DNA of 64,000 nt. Origin: Aerobium sp039839275. GTDB taxonomy: Bacteria; Pseudomonadota; Alphaproteobacteria; Rhizobiales; Rhizobiaceae. Location of the stretch: assembly GCF_039839275.1 (NCBI RefSeq), contig NZ_JBDOQP010000002.1, positions 992,001-1,056,000 of the forward strand. The letters run 5' to 3'. The notes under the pieces were generated by a model. The model saw nothing but the letters and a program-made list of their open reading frames with translations. It ran no database searches and was not told where the DNA came from. Both the position numbers and the translations under genes were made by a program. Of the stretch, positions 56,096-64,000 are shown piece after piece (the stretch's first letter is position 1; the number at the start of each line of letters is the position of its first letter).

Positions 56096-57961
56096 ATGAC
56101 CAAGTTTGAAGGGATCGTTCCCGCGCTGGCAAGCGCGCTCGAGGCCCGTGGCTACGAAACCCTCACCCCGGTGCAGCAGTCCGTCATCGACCCCTCGCTC
56201 GGCGATGCCGACGTGCTCGTATCGGCGCAGACCGGTTCGGGCAAGACGGTGGCATTCGGGCTGGCGATGGCCCCGACATTGCTCGGCGAGGCGGAGAGGT
56301 TCGACCAGGCACGGTTGCCACTGGCGCTCGCCATCGCGCCGACACGCGAACTGGCGATGCAGGTCAAGCGCGAGCTCGAGTGGCTCTACGCGCCAACCGG
56401 CGCGACCATCGCCTCATGCGTCGGCGGCATGGACATGCGCAGCGAACGCCGAGTCCTGGAGCGCGGCGCGCACATCGTCGTCGGAACGCCCGGCCGCCTG
56501 CGCGATCACATCACGCGCGGCGGTCTCGACATGTCGGAACTGCGTGCGGTGGTGCTGGACGAAGCCGACGAAATGCTCGACCTCGGCTTTCGCGAAGATC
56601 TCGAATTCATTCTCGATGCCGCGCCCGCGCAGCGGCGAACGCTCATGTTTTCGGCCACCGTGCCACCGGCGATCGCCAAGCTGGCGAAGAGCTACCAGCG
56701 CAACGCGGTGCGCATAAGTACCGCTGCCGAGGCGAAGCAGCATCTCGACATCGAGTATCGCGCCCTGACGGTTGCGCCCAGCGACCGCGAAAACGCCATC
56801 ATCAACGTCCTGCGCTATTACGACGCGAAGAACGCGCTGGTGTTCTGCTCGACGCGCGCGGCGGTGAACCACCTAACCGCGCGCTTCAACAATCGCGGCT
56901 TCGCCGTCGTCGCCATGTCGGGCGAACTGAGCCAGAACGAGCGAACCCATGCGCTGCAGGCGATGCGCGACGGCCGCGCCAAGGTGTGCATCGCCACCGA
57001 TGTCGCCGCGCGCGGCATCGACCTGCCCAATCTCGACCTCGTGGTTCATGCCGACCTGCCGACCAACCCAGAGACGCTGCTGCACAGGAGCGGCCGCACG
57101 GGCCGCGCCGGACGCAAGGGCGTCAGCGTGCTGATCGTGCCGACAAGCGGACGCCGCCGCGCCGACCGGCTGCTGCAGAACGCGTCCATTACCGCCGAAT
57201 GGGCGCGGCCGCCATCCGCCGACGAGATCGTCGCGCGCGACGACGAGCGCCTGCTGGCCGATCCCGTCTTCGAGCAGCCGGCCGACGAAGCGGAAAGCAG
57301 CCTCGTGGCGGCACTGCTCGAACGCCATGGCGCCGACCGGGTTGCTGTCGCCTTCGTGCGGATGTCGCGCGCCGGCAAGTCGGCTCCGGAAGACCTGATC
57401 GAATTGCAGGCATTCTCGGCGCCAACCGATCGCAGAAGCGACCGCGACGCGCCCGCCGGGCCGCGCGAGGAGTTCGGCGAGAGCGTCTGGTTCTCGATCT
57501 CGGCCGGTCGCCGGCAGAATGCCGAGCCGCGCTGGCTGATCCCGATGCTGTGCCGCGTTGGCAAGATCACCAAGGCGGAGATCGGCGCGATCAAGATGCA
57601 GCCGGAGGAGACCTATGTGCAGATCGCCGCCCATGTCGCCGACAGCTTCATGAAGGCCGTCGGCCCCGAGCGCGAGCTGCAGAACGGCATCATGGTCGCC
57701 AGGCTCGACGGCACGCCGGATCTCGGTCGCGGCGGCGGCAAGCCGCCCGCTTCCAAGCCTTACAAGAAGTCTTTCGGCGACAAGCGCTTTGACGGGCCGA
57801 GGCCCGCAAAGTCGGGCTATCCGAAGAAGGAGGCGTCTGCGGACCAGTCTGCAGACCACCGGCCATGGACCAAGAAGGGCCCCAAAGGCGGGGCGGCCAA
57901 GACGGGCGGACCCAAGCCCGGCGGTGCGAAGAAGGCGAAAGCGAAGCGCCGCGACGGCTGA
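56096..57961 (+). CDS. DEAD-box RNA helicase with DbpA-type C-terminal domain
   Basis: A 621-residue ATP-dependent RNA helicase: Q motif TLTPVQQ, Walker A AQTGSGKT at 44-51, DEAD in VLDEADEMLDLGF, SAT in MFSATVPP, and HRSGRTGRAG. A DbpA/DeaD-type RNA-binding fold follows (VWFSISAGRRQNAEPRWLIPMLCRVG...KMQPEETYVQI) and then a Lys/Gly/Pro-rich basic tail. Such proteins help ribosome assembly or cold adaptation. I use the ATG at 56096 (MTKFEGIVPAL). Confidence 0.9.
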   Translation: MTKFEGIVPALASALEARGYETLTPVQQSVIDPSLGDADVLVSAQTGSGKTVAFGLAMAPTLLGEAERFDQARLPLALAIAPTRELAMQVKRELEWLYAPTGATIASCVGGMDMRSERRVLERGAHIVVGTPGRLRDHITRGGLDMSELRAVVLDEADEMLDLGFREDLEFILDAAPAQRRTLMFSATVPPAIAKLAKSYQRNAVRISTAAEAKQHLDIEYRALTVAPSDRENAIINVLRYYDAKNALVFCSTRAAVNHLTARFNNRGFAVVAMSGELSQNERTHALQAMRDGRAKVCIATDVAARGIDLPNLDLVVHADLPTNPETLLHRSGRTGRAGRKGVSVLIVPTSGRRRADRLLQNASITAEWARPPSADEIVARDDERLLADPVFEQPADEAESSLVAALLERHGADRVAVAFVRMSRAGKSAPEDLIELQAFSAPTDRRSDRDAPAGPREEFGESVWFSISAGRRQNAEPRWLIPMLCRVGKITKAEIGAIKMQPEETYVQIAAHVADSFMKAVGPERELQNGIMVARLDGTPDLGRGGGKPPASKPYKKSFGDKRFDGPRPAKSGYPKKEASADQSADHRPWTKKGPKGGAAKTGGPKPGGAKKAKAKRRDG

Positions 57962-58085
57962 GCTCGGGGCCGACGTGAAGCGATCTTGCGCGTCTGGACC
58001 AATCGCCGGGACGCCCGCGCATTGAATGCTTCTGGAGCGCGCTGCATATAGGGGCGCAGGCAATGTGCAGCCATGGAGCGAAAAA

Positions 58086-59030
58086 ATGAGCCCTCGCCGT
58101 CTCGGACGAACCGACATTGAAATCGAGCCGCTGGTGTTCGGCACCAATGTGATCGGCTGGACGGCGGATGAACAAACATCGTTCGCACTGCTCGATGCGT
58201 TCGTTGCCGAAGGGTTCACCGCAATCGACACCGCTGACGCCTATTCGCGCTGGGTGCCTGGCAACGACAGTGAGAGCGAGAAGATCATCGGGCGCTGGCT
58301 CAAGGCGCGCGGCAATCGCGACAAGGTGCATGTCTTCACCAAGGTCGGATCCGACATGGGCCAGGGCAAGCGCGATCTCTCCGCCAAATGGATCGAGCAG
58401 GCGGTCGAGGCGTCGCTGACGCGGCTCCAGACCGACTATATCGACCTCTACCAGAGCCACTGGCCCGACCCCACCGTATCTCAGGAAGAAACGCTGGGTG
58501 CCTATGATCGGCTGATCCAGGCCGGCAAGGTGCGGTTCATCGGGGCTTCGAACTATGACGAGACGCTGCTGTCGGAAGCGCTGGCTCTCTCCAAGGAAAA
58601 GGGCCTGCCGCGCTACGAGACGCTGCAGAACGAATACAATCTTTACACCCGCAACAAATTCGAGGGACCGGTTCAGGATCTCGTCCTGCGCGAGGGACTG
58701 AGCGTGATCACCTATTACGCGCTAGCCGCCGGGTTCCTGACCGGCAAATACCGTTCCAAGGCGGATCTCGACAAGAGCCCTCGCGGCAAGAGCGTCGAGC
58801 GGTTCATGGACGACAAGGGAATGCGGGTGCTCGCCGCCCTCGATACCGTTTCCGAGCGCACCGGGGCGGCCCATTCCGAGATCGCGCTGGCGTGGCTCAA
58901 CGCACAGCCCGGCGTTGCCGCACCCATCGCCTCGGCGACATCGCTGGAACAGATGCAGGGGCTGGTTCGCGGGGCGCGGCTCAAGCTCGCCCCGGAGGAT
59001 CTGACGCTGCTCGACCAGGCGGGCGCATGA
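58086..59030 (+). CDS. aldo/keto reductase
   Basis: A 314-residue NADP-dependent oxidoreductase. The AKR tetrad is visible: Asp48 and Tyr53 in AIDTADAYSRW, Lys86 in VHVFTKVGS and His in DLYQSHWPDP; FIGASNYDETLL and the C-terminal cofactor region (GVAAPIASATSLEQMQGL) complete the family pattern. I take the ATG at 58086; an upstream frame start at 58026 has no supporting sequence. The substrate is unknown. Confidence 0.9.
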   Translation: MSPRRLGRTDIEIEPLVFGTNVIGWTADEQTSFALLDAFVAEGFTAIDTADAYSRWVPGNDSESEKIIGRWLKARGNRDKVHVFTKVGSDMGQGKRDLSAKWIEQAVEASLTRLQTDYIDLYQSHWPDPTVSQEETLGAYDRLIQAGKVRFIGASNYDETLLSEALALSKEKGLPRYETLQNEYNLYTRNKFEGPVQDLVLREGLSVITYYALAAGFLTGKYRSKADLDKSPRGKSVERFMDDKGMRVLAALDTVSERTGAAHSEIALAWLNAQPGVAAPIASATSLEQMQGLVRGARLKLAPEDLTLLDQAGA

Positions 59031-59185
59031 TGGTTCGGACACGCTGGAATGCGTTGCCTCCCATCGGCGCGATCGGAGAATTCCATTCCGCTTATCCGTT
59101 AGAAAATTATTCCGCCATACCCAGGCTCTTCAGCCCCGGCGTCCTATATTCTGTCCAATGACCTTTCCTACAAGGGAGTAGCACC

Positions 59186-59845
59186 ATGGGCCTTCGTATC
59201 AACGACACCGCACCTGATTTCACCGCCGAAACCACCCAGGGAACGATCAATTTCCACGAATGGCTGGGCGATAGCTGGGGCGTGTTCGTCTCGCACCCGA
59301 AAAACTTCACGCCCGTCTGCACCACCGAGCTCGGCACCATGGCGGGCCTCGCCGACGAATTCGCCAAGCGTGGCGCCAAGCTGATCGGCATTTCGGTCGA
59401 CCCGGTCTCGGACCACGCGCGCTGGAAGGACGACATCAAGACCGCGACCGGCTTCAATGTCGAATATCCGCTGATCGGCGACAAGGATCTCAAGGTCGCG
59501 AAGCTCTACGACATGCTGCCCGCTGGCGCCGGCGAGTCCTCGGAAGGCCGCACGCCCGCCGACAACGCCACTGTCCGCTCCGTCTACGTCATCGGGCCGG
59601 ACAAGAAGATCAAGCTCGTGCTCACCTACCCGATGACGACCGGTCGCAACTTCGATGAAATCCTGCGCGCGATCGACTCGATCCAGCTCACCGCCAAGCA
59701 TCAGGTCGCAACGCCGGCGAACTGGAAGCAGGGCGACGACGTGATCATCACCGCGGCGGTGTCCAACGAAGACGCCACCAAGCGCTTTGGCTCCTACGAG
59801 ACGATCCTGCCCTATCTGCGCAAGACCAAGCAGCCGCAGGCCTGA
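59186..59845 (+). CDS. 1-Cys peroxiredoxin (Prx6 type)
   Basis: Peroxide-reducing enzyme of 219 residues. Peroxidatic Cys45 is in HPKNFTPVCTTELG, and no second cysteine occurs in the chain, so it is a true 1-Cys form that needs an external reductant. The Prx6 C-terminal region (TPANWKQGDDVIITAAVSNEDATKRFG) is intact. A GGGAG ribosome-binding site precedes the ATG. A TATATT box about 35 bases upstream of the start could be a promoter -10; I see no clear OxyR or EcfG site. Confidence 0.92.
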   Translation: MGLRINDTAPDFTAETTQGTINFHEWLGDSWGVFVSHPKNFTPVCTTELGTMAGLADEFAKRGAKLIGISVDPVSDHARWKDDIKTATGFNVEYPLIGDKDLKVAKLYDMLPAGAGESSEGRTPADNATVRSVYVIGPDKKIKLVLTYPMTTGRNFDEILRAIDSIQLTAKHQVATPANWKQGDDVIITAAVSNEDATKRFGSYETILPYLRKTKQPQA

Positions 59846-59966
59846 AACGGCGATCACGGCGCGGCGGCAAGACGCTGCGCCGGACGCGTCGATCGTCGGT
59901 GACGATCCGCCCTTAACGTTTCCGAGACGGACTTTCTGCTATCCAGCTTCCTGAACCCGTCAGGAG

Positions 59967-61220
59967 ATGGTTGTGGACACAGGTGGCAAGGCGCCGATAC
60001 TGACCTCGGTAGCGGAAGTAGAAGGCGGCACGTTGACGATCCAGCGCGCCTTGAACGCGGTACGCACTCATCTGGGCATGGATGTCGCCTATCTTTCGGA
60101 ATTTGTCGGAAACGACTCCATTTTCAGGGTCGTCGACGCGCCGGGGCTCGAGACACTCGTCAAGCCCGGCGACGCGCGCTCGCTTGATGACGTCTATTGC
60201 CGCCACATCGTCGAAGGCCGCCTGCCCGAACTCATTCCCGACACCGCGAACGAACCGCTCGCCCAGTCACTGCCCATAACAAAGGCGGTGCCGATCGGTT
60301 CGCACGTAAGCATCCCGATACGGATGTCCGACGGCTCGCTATACGGCATGTTCTGCTGCCTGAGCGCCAGGCCGAACCCGTCGCTCAACGATCGCGACCT
60401 GCAGGTGATGCGGATGTTTGCCGATCTGGCGGCGCATCAGGTTTCCCGGGATCGAGACGCGGAATGGGATGCTCAGTCCAGACGCCGGCGCATACAGCAG
60501 GTCATCGTCGAGCAGGCCTTTACGCCCGTCTACCAGCCGATCTGCGATATCAGGCTCGGCGGACCGGTAGGGTTCGAGGCGCTTTGCCGGTTTGCCGGCG
60601 AACCTTACCGCTCGCCGGACAAGTGGTTTGCCGAGGCAGTCGAGGCCGGGCTCGGCATCGAGCTTGAACTGGCTGTGCTTCAAGCGGCGCTCGTGGGGCT
60701 GAAGGTCCTGCCCGCTTCGACGTATGTCTCGTTCAATGCCTCGCCGGAGACGATCGTCAGCGGCAAGCTCGTCGACGCGTTTGGCGATGCGCCGCGCGAG
60801 CGGATCGTGCTGGAGGTCACCGAACACGCACCCGTGGCCGACTACGAGCAGCTCGGCGCGGCGCTTCGGCCGTTGCGTGACTCTGGGGTGCGGCTCGCGG
60901 TCGACGACGCTGGCGCGGGATTCTCAAGCCTGCAGCACATCGTCCAGCTCAATCCCGACATCATCAAGCTCGACATGGCGCTGACCCGCAGCGTCGATGC
61001 CGATCCGGCCCGGCGGGCTCTCGCCTCGGCCCTCATCCATTTTGCCCATGAGATGGGCTCGACCATCGTTGCGGAAGGCATCGAGAGCGAGGCCGAACTC
61101 TCGACGCTCGGCATGCTGGGCATCACCAAGGGACAGGGCTTCCTGCTCGGCCGTCCGGTGCCGCTTCAGGATGCCAGGCTGATAGCCGAGAATTCGGGTC
61201 AGCACAGGCTTTCGGCCTGA
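59967..61220 (+). CDS. GAF-EAL protein, cyclic di-GMP phosphodiesterase
   Basis: A 417-residue signalling protein. Residues about 15-160 form a GAF-like sensor (LNAVRTHLGMDVAYLSEFVG; VPIGSHVSIPIRMSDGSLYGMFCC), and residues about 175-405 an EAL domain. The catalytic set looks complete: EAL at 204-206, Asn257, Glu283 in LEVTE, Asp313-Asp314, Lys334, Glu370 in AEGIE and Gln390. There is no GGDEF domain or membrane helix, so it should be a soluble c-di-GMP hydrolase whose activity is tuned by a small ligand or redox state. Confidence 0.9.
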   Translation: MVVDTGGKAPILTSVAEVEGGTLTIQRALNAVRTHLGMDVAYLSEFVGNDSIFRVVDAPGLETLVKPGDARSLDDVYCRHIVEGRLPELIPDTANEPLAQSLPITKAVPIGSHVSIPIRMSDGSLYGMFCCLSARPNPSLNDRDLQVMRMFADLAAHQVSRDRDAEWDAQSRRRRIQQVIVEQAFTPVYQPICDIRLGGPVGFEALCRFAGEPYRSPDKWFAEAVEAGLGIELELAVLQAALVGLKVLPASTYVSFNASPETIVSGKLVDAFGDAPRERIVLEVTEHAPVADYEQLGAALRPLRDSGVRLAVDDAGAGFSSLQHIVQLNPDIIKLDMALTRSVDADPARRALASALIHFAHEMGSTIVAEGIESEAELSTLGMLGITKGQGFLLGRPVPLQDARLIAENSGQHRLSA

Positions 61221-61320
61221 GGGGTAGCCGATAACCTCGGGGACCGGGATTGCGGCAGGCCCGGCACTGGGGCATCATTCCAACCTCAGGCTGTACACAT
61301 CGCCGAATCAGGGTGGAAAA

Positions 61321-62184
61321 TTGTTCGTCATCTCGCGGATCGTCCCGCAGCTTCTTCGCGCCGTCGCACTCGCATTCATGTTCGCCCTCGCATCGGGCTG
61401 CACGACTCAGTCCGCGATGCAGTCGGTCGTCGCCCCGCTACCATCTGAAAAATATGCAGCGATCGTCATTGATGCCCACACTGGGCGCGTCCTGTACGAC
61501 CGCAATTCGCGCGATCCGCGCTACCCGGCGTCCCTGACCAAGATGATGACGCTTTACATGCTGTTCGAAGCGATCGACGCAGGGCGTCTCGGCATGGATA
61601 CCGCCATTCCCGTTTCTGCCTACGCCGCGAGCAAGCCGCCGTCGAAGATCGGCTTCAGAAAAGGCCAATCGATCGACGCCCAGACCGCGATCCTCGCCCT
61701 GTGCGTGCGTTCCGCCAACGACGTGGCGGCGGCCGTGGGCGAATATCTCGGCGGCTCGGAAGAACGTTTTGCCGCGATGATGACCGCCAAGGCGCGTGAA
61801 CTCGGAATGGTCTCGACGACCTTCCGAAACGCGTCCGGCCTGCCGGACGAGGGCCAGCGGACCACGGCGCGAGACATGGCCGTGCTGTCGGTCGCGCTGC
61901 ACAAACGCTTTCCCCATCACTACCACTATTTCAGCAACCGGCAGTTCTCCTATGCCGGGAAGGTCATACGCGGCCATAACGACCTGCTCGGCCGCGTTGC
62001 GGGCGTCGACGGCCTGAAGACCGGCTACATTCGCGCCTCGGGCTTCAATCTCGCCACCTCCGTCGGGCGCGGCGGTCGCAGGATCGTGGCCGTCGTGATG
62101 GGCGGCGAGAGCGCCAAGACCCGCAACCAGCACATGGAAGAGCTGATCGAGGCCTATCTTCCGCAAGCGAGCCTGGGGAGCTGA
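61321..62184 (+). CDS. lipoprotein D-alanyl-D-alanine carboxypeptidase (PBP5/6 family)
   Basis: Penicillin-binding S11 peptidase of 287 residues that trims peptidoglycan stem peptides. Ser71-x-x-Lys74 (SLTK), Ser131-x-Asn133 (SAND) and Lys233-Thr-Gly (KTG) are present. Unusually, the N-terminus ends in a lipobox LASGC with Cys27, suggesting a membrane-anchored lipoprotein instead of a cleaved soluble form, and the C-terminal anchoring domain of classic PBP5 is missing. The TTG start at 61321 follows GGTGGA and provides the signal peptide; the next ATG (61378) would remove it. Confidence 0.87.
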   Translation: MFVISRIVPQLLRAVALAFMFALASGCTTQSAMQSVVAPLPSEKYAAIVIDAHTGRVLYDRNSRDPRYPASLTKMMTLYMLFEAIDAGRLGMDTAIPVSAYAASKPPSKIGFRKGQSIDAQTAILALCVRSANDVAAAVGEYLGGSEERFAAMMTAKARELGMVSTTFRNASGLPDEGQRTTARDMAVLSVALHKRFPHHYHYFSNRQFSYAGKVIRGHNDLLGRVAGVDGLKTGYIRASGFNLATSVGRGGRRIVAVVMGGESAKTRNQHMEELIEAYLPQASLGS

Positions 62185-62208
62185 CAGGTCCGCGCCGGGA
62201 GGCACCGC

Positions 62209-62895
62209 ATGAGACGTTCGCAGATCAACGCCCTCATCGCCCACGCCGATGATTTCATCCGCTCGTTCGGCCATGTGCTCCCGCCTTTCGCCTATATCAC
62301 GCCGCAACAGTTCAAGGCGCGGAAGGCGGACCTTGCCGGCATCATCGACGCCCGGCTCGGTTGGGACGTGACCGACTATGGCAAGGGCGACTTCTCCCGG
62401 ACGGGCCTGTTCCTGTTCACGACGCGCAACGGCAACGCCGCGGACCTGAAGACCGGGCGCGGAATGCTCTACGCCGAAAAAATCATGATCTCGCGGCGCG
62501 ACCAGATCGCGCCGATGCATCGCCACGACGTCAAGGCGGAGGACATCATCAACCGTGGCGGCGGCACGCTGGCGCTGAAGCTCTTCATGCCGGCGCCGGA
62601 CGGCTCCATCGATGATCGCGCTCGGGTTCATGTGCCTTGCGACGGCGTAATGCGCGAACTCGAGGCCGGCGGTGTGCTGCGGCTTGTGCCGGGCGAAAGC
62701 GTCACGCTTCTGCCGGGCGTCTGGCACGCGTTCTGGGGTGAGGACAAGGACGTTCTCATTGGCGAGGTTTCGACCGTCAACGACGACGAGACCGACAATG
62801 TCTTCGCAGAACCTGTCAGCCGCTTCTCCGCCGTTGAAGAAGACGTCGAACCGACCCATCTCCTGGTTTCGGACTATTCGCGCTGGCTCGGCTGA
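62209..62895 (+). CDS. D-lyxose/D-mannose isomerase family protein
   Basis: Cupin-type sugar isomerase of 228 residues. Metal-site residues are in MHRHDVKAEDIINRGGGTLALKLF and in LLPGVWHAFWGEDKDVLIGEVS. Family members interconvert D-lyxose with D-xylulose and D-mannose with D-fructose. It lies 24 bases after the carboxypeptidase gene and 12 bases before the kinase gene, so the isomerase and kinase are probably co-transcribed. Confidence 0.87.
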   Translation: MRRSQINALIAHADDFIRSFGHVLPPFAYITPQQFKARKADLAGIIDARLGWDVTDYGKGDFSRTGLFLFTTRNGNAADLKTGRGMLYAEKIMISRRDQIAPMHRHDVKAEDIINRGGGTLALKLFMPAPDGSIDDRARVHVPCDGVMRELEAGGVLRLVPGESVTLLPGVWHAFWGEDKDVLIGEVSTVNDDETDNVFAEPVSRFSAVEEDVEPTHLLVSDYSRWLG

Positions 62896-62907
62896 CAGGA
62901 GGAAGGC

Positions 62908-63525
62908 ATGAGCGATATCGCGCATCTGGCGGCCACACTTTTCCGCAAGGCTGCCGGCGCACGCCGCATCATCGTGGCGGTGGCGGGCGCACCCGGTGCC
63001 GGCAAATCAGCTTTCGCCGAGGCGCTCCTGCCGCTGCTGCCCGAGGGGTCAGCCGCACTGGTCCCGATGGACGGTTTCCATTATGACAATGCCGTTCTTT
63101 CGGAGCGCGGCATGCTTGCCCGGAAAGGCGCTCCGGAGAGCTTCGATTTCGAGGGATTTCGGCATCTTCTTACGCGCTTGAAGCAGGCGGACTCGGACGT
63201 CGCAATACCGATCTTCGAGCGTAAGTCCGATTTTGCGCGGGCCGGAGGCCGGGTCGTGCCGGCCGACGCGCGGTTCATCGTCGTCGAAGGGAACTATCTG
63301 CTGTTCGACGAGAGCCCCTGGTACGGCCTGTCGCCGCTGATCGACCATTCGGTGTGGCTCGACGTGCCGATGGCCGAGCTCGAGCGGCGCCTGCTCCAGC
63401 GCTGGCTCGACCATGGGCTGTCCCTGGAGGACGCGCGGCACAGGACATTTTCCAACGACTTGCCGAACGCCCAGCGGATTCTGGCGCGGCTGCGCCAGCC
63501 GGATACCATCATCAAGAATGGATAA
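62908..63525 (+). CDS. FrcK-like P-loop sugar/nucleoside kinase
   Basis: A 205-residue P-loop kinase of the uridine-kinase/pantothenate-kinase-like group. GAPGAGKSAFAE is the phosphate loop and VPMDGFHYDN the substrate Asp region; IVVEGNYLLFDESPWYGL marks the FrcK-type subfamily. FrcK lies beside the fructose/mannose importer in rhizobia. With the isomerase upstream a ketose-phosphorylating role is plausible but not proven. Confidence 0.82.
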   Translation: MSDIAHLAATLFRKAAGARRIIVAVAGAPGAGKSAFAEALLPLLPEGSAALVPMDGFHYDNAVLSERGMLARKGAPESFDFEGFRHLLTRLKQADSDVAIPIFERKSDFARAGGRVVPADARFIVVEGNYLLFDESPWYGLSPLIDHSVWLDVPMAELERRLLQRWLDHGLSLEDARHRTFSNDLPNAQRILARLRQPDTIIKNG

Positions 63526-63539
63526 GGTATCCGGACCGG

Positions 63540-64000
63540 TCAGTTTCGGTAGTTCGAGCCTTCTTCATCCAGGATCGCCTTGAGTTCCTGGAGGTGGCGC
63601 GAGGCGTTGTCGACGGGGTACTCGTCCATCTGACGGGCCACCGTCTCGGCCACCTCGTCCGGCAGCCCCCGCAGCGGTTGGCCGGTCCAAAGCGCCTTGA
63701 TGTAGGTCTCGCAGGCGCGCTCGAAATAATAGAGCCGGTCGAACGTATCGCCGACGGTGTCGCCAATCACCAGCACGCCGTGATTGCCCATCACCATGAC
63801 CTTGGCCTTCGGATCGGACAAGAGAGCCGAGCAGCGCTCGCCCTCTTCCTCGAAGGCGAGACCGCCATAGTGCTCGTCTACCACAACGCGGTTGAAGAAC
63901 ATCGCCGAGTTCTGGTCGATCGCCGGCAGCCGTGAATCGGCCAAGGAGGCGAGAACCGTGGCGTGAACCGAGTGGACATGCATGACGCAGCGAGCATGCG
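63540..64000 (-). CDS. class II aldolase/adducin family protein, C-terminal part (cut by window edge)
   Basis: The frame is open to the right edge, so the start is outside the window. Visible are the zinc-ligand stretch RCVMHVHSVHATVLASLAD, VMVMGNHGVLVIGDTVGDTFDRLYYFERACETYIKAL, and a C-terminal tail. These are class II aldolase (FucA/AraD-like) features, with the three metal-binding histidines in MHVHS and GNHGV. It is convergent with the kinase gene, 14 bases apart; the substrate is unknown. Confidence 0.83.
   Translation of the reverse strand, partial: HARCVMHVHSVHATVLASLADSRLPAIDQNSAMFFNRVVVDEHYGGLAFEEEGERCSALLSDPKAKVMVMGNHGVLVIGDTVGDTFDRLYYFERACETYIKALWTGQPLRGLPDEVAETVARQMDEYPVDNASRHLQELKAILDEEGSNYRN

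Noticed and set aside
59031..59185. Search for an OxyR or EcfG site before the peroxiredoxin
   Set aside because: Only a TATATT-like box was found; no motif good enough to report as a feature.

Overview
The window reads as about 64 kb of chromosome or large replicon from a GC-rich alphaproteobacterium. It is most likely of the order Rhizobiales (Hyphomicrobiales), near the Mesorhizobium/Phyllobacteriaceae group. This is an inference from the agl and smo operons (gene order as in Sinorhizobium), two promoter sequences matching the alphaproteobacterial EcfG/RpoE2 general-stress consensus, short rhizobial-type palindromic repeats, and codon use. I see no rRNA, tRNA, CRISPR array, transposase or phage gene. 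Genes are densely packed and mostly collinear on the minus strand up to about 51 kb, then on the plus strand.

Layout. 1-413: 3' end of an alpha/beta hydrolase. 431-6937 (minus): aglEFGAK alpha-glucoside uptake and hydrolysis operon, without its usual LacI regulator. 7139-9625: a very unusual SDR-SPW-VKOR fusion membrane protein, preceded by an EcfG-type promoter. 9701-23189 (minus): a 13-gene unit for tryptophan/anthranilate breakdown by the aerobic CoA-thioester route: 2-aminobenzoyl-CoA monooxygenase/reductase, SDR, MarR regulator, enoyl-CoA hydratase, acyl-CoA dehydrogenase, 2-aminobenzoate-CoA ligase, tryptophan 2,3-dioxygenase, a Liv-type ABC importer and a RidA-like protein. A kynurenine formamidase and a stand-alone Lrp ligand-binding domain run divergently from 23339. 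The intergenic region holds two adjacent inverted repeats that look like the MarR operator.

24489-34317 (minus): polyol operon (SorC regulator, smoEFGK, smoS, mtlK, HAD phosphatase, FGGY kinase) with a strong candidate SorC operator in front of smoE. 34349-41744 (minus): RpiR regulator, class-III aminotransferase, BKACE (beta-keto acid cleavage) enzyme, TAXI binding protein, fused TRAP permease and UspA, together a probable uptake and catabolic module for an unidentified amino acid. 41787-44359: MFS carrier, thioredoxin-like protein, and a YciE/YciF ferritin-like protein under a second EcfG-type promoter. 44864-48379: a second TAXI-TRAP transporter with DUF1850.

48492-51101: LysE exporter, PfpI/DJ-1 protein, HAD hydrolase, dUTPase. 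From 51268 on the plus strand: class II glutamine amidotransferase, glutaminase, DNA alkylation repair protein, RF3, DEAD-box helicase, aldo/keto reductase, 1-Cys peroxiredoxin, GAF-EAL protein, lipoprotein D,D-carboxypeptidase, D-lyxose isomerase and a FrcK-like kinase. The right edge cuts a class II aldolase on the minus strand.

The common theme is scavenging of plant and soil compounds (alpha-glucosides, sugar alcohols, tryptophan/anthranilate, TRAP substrates), each with its own importer, enzymes and local regulator.
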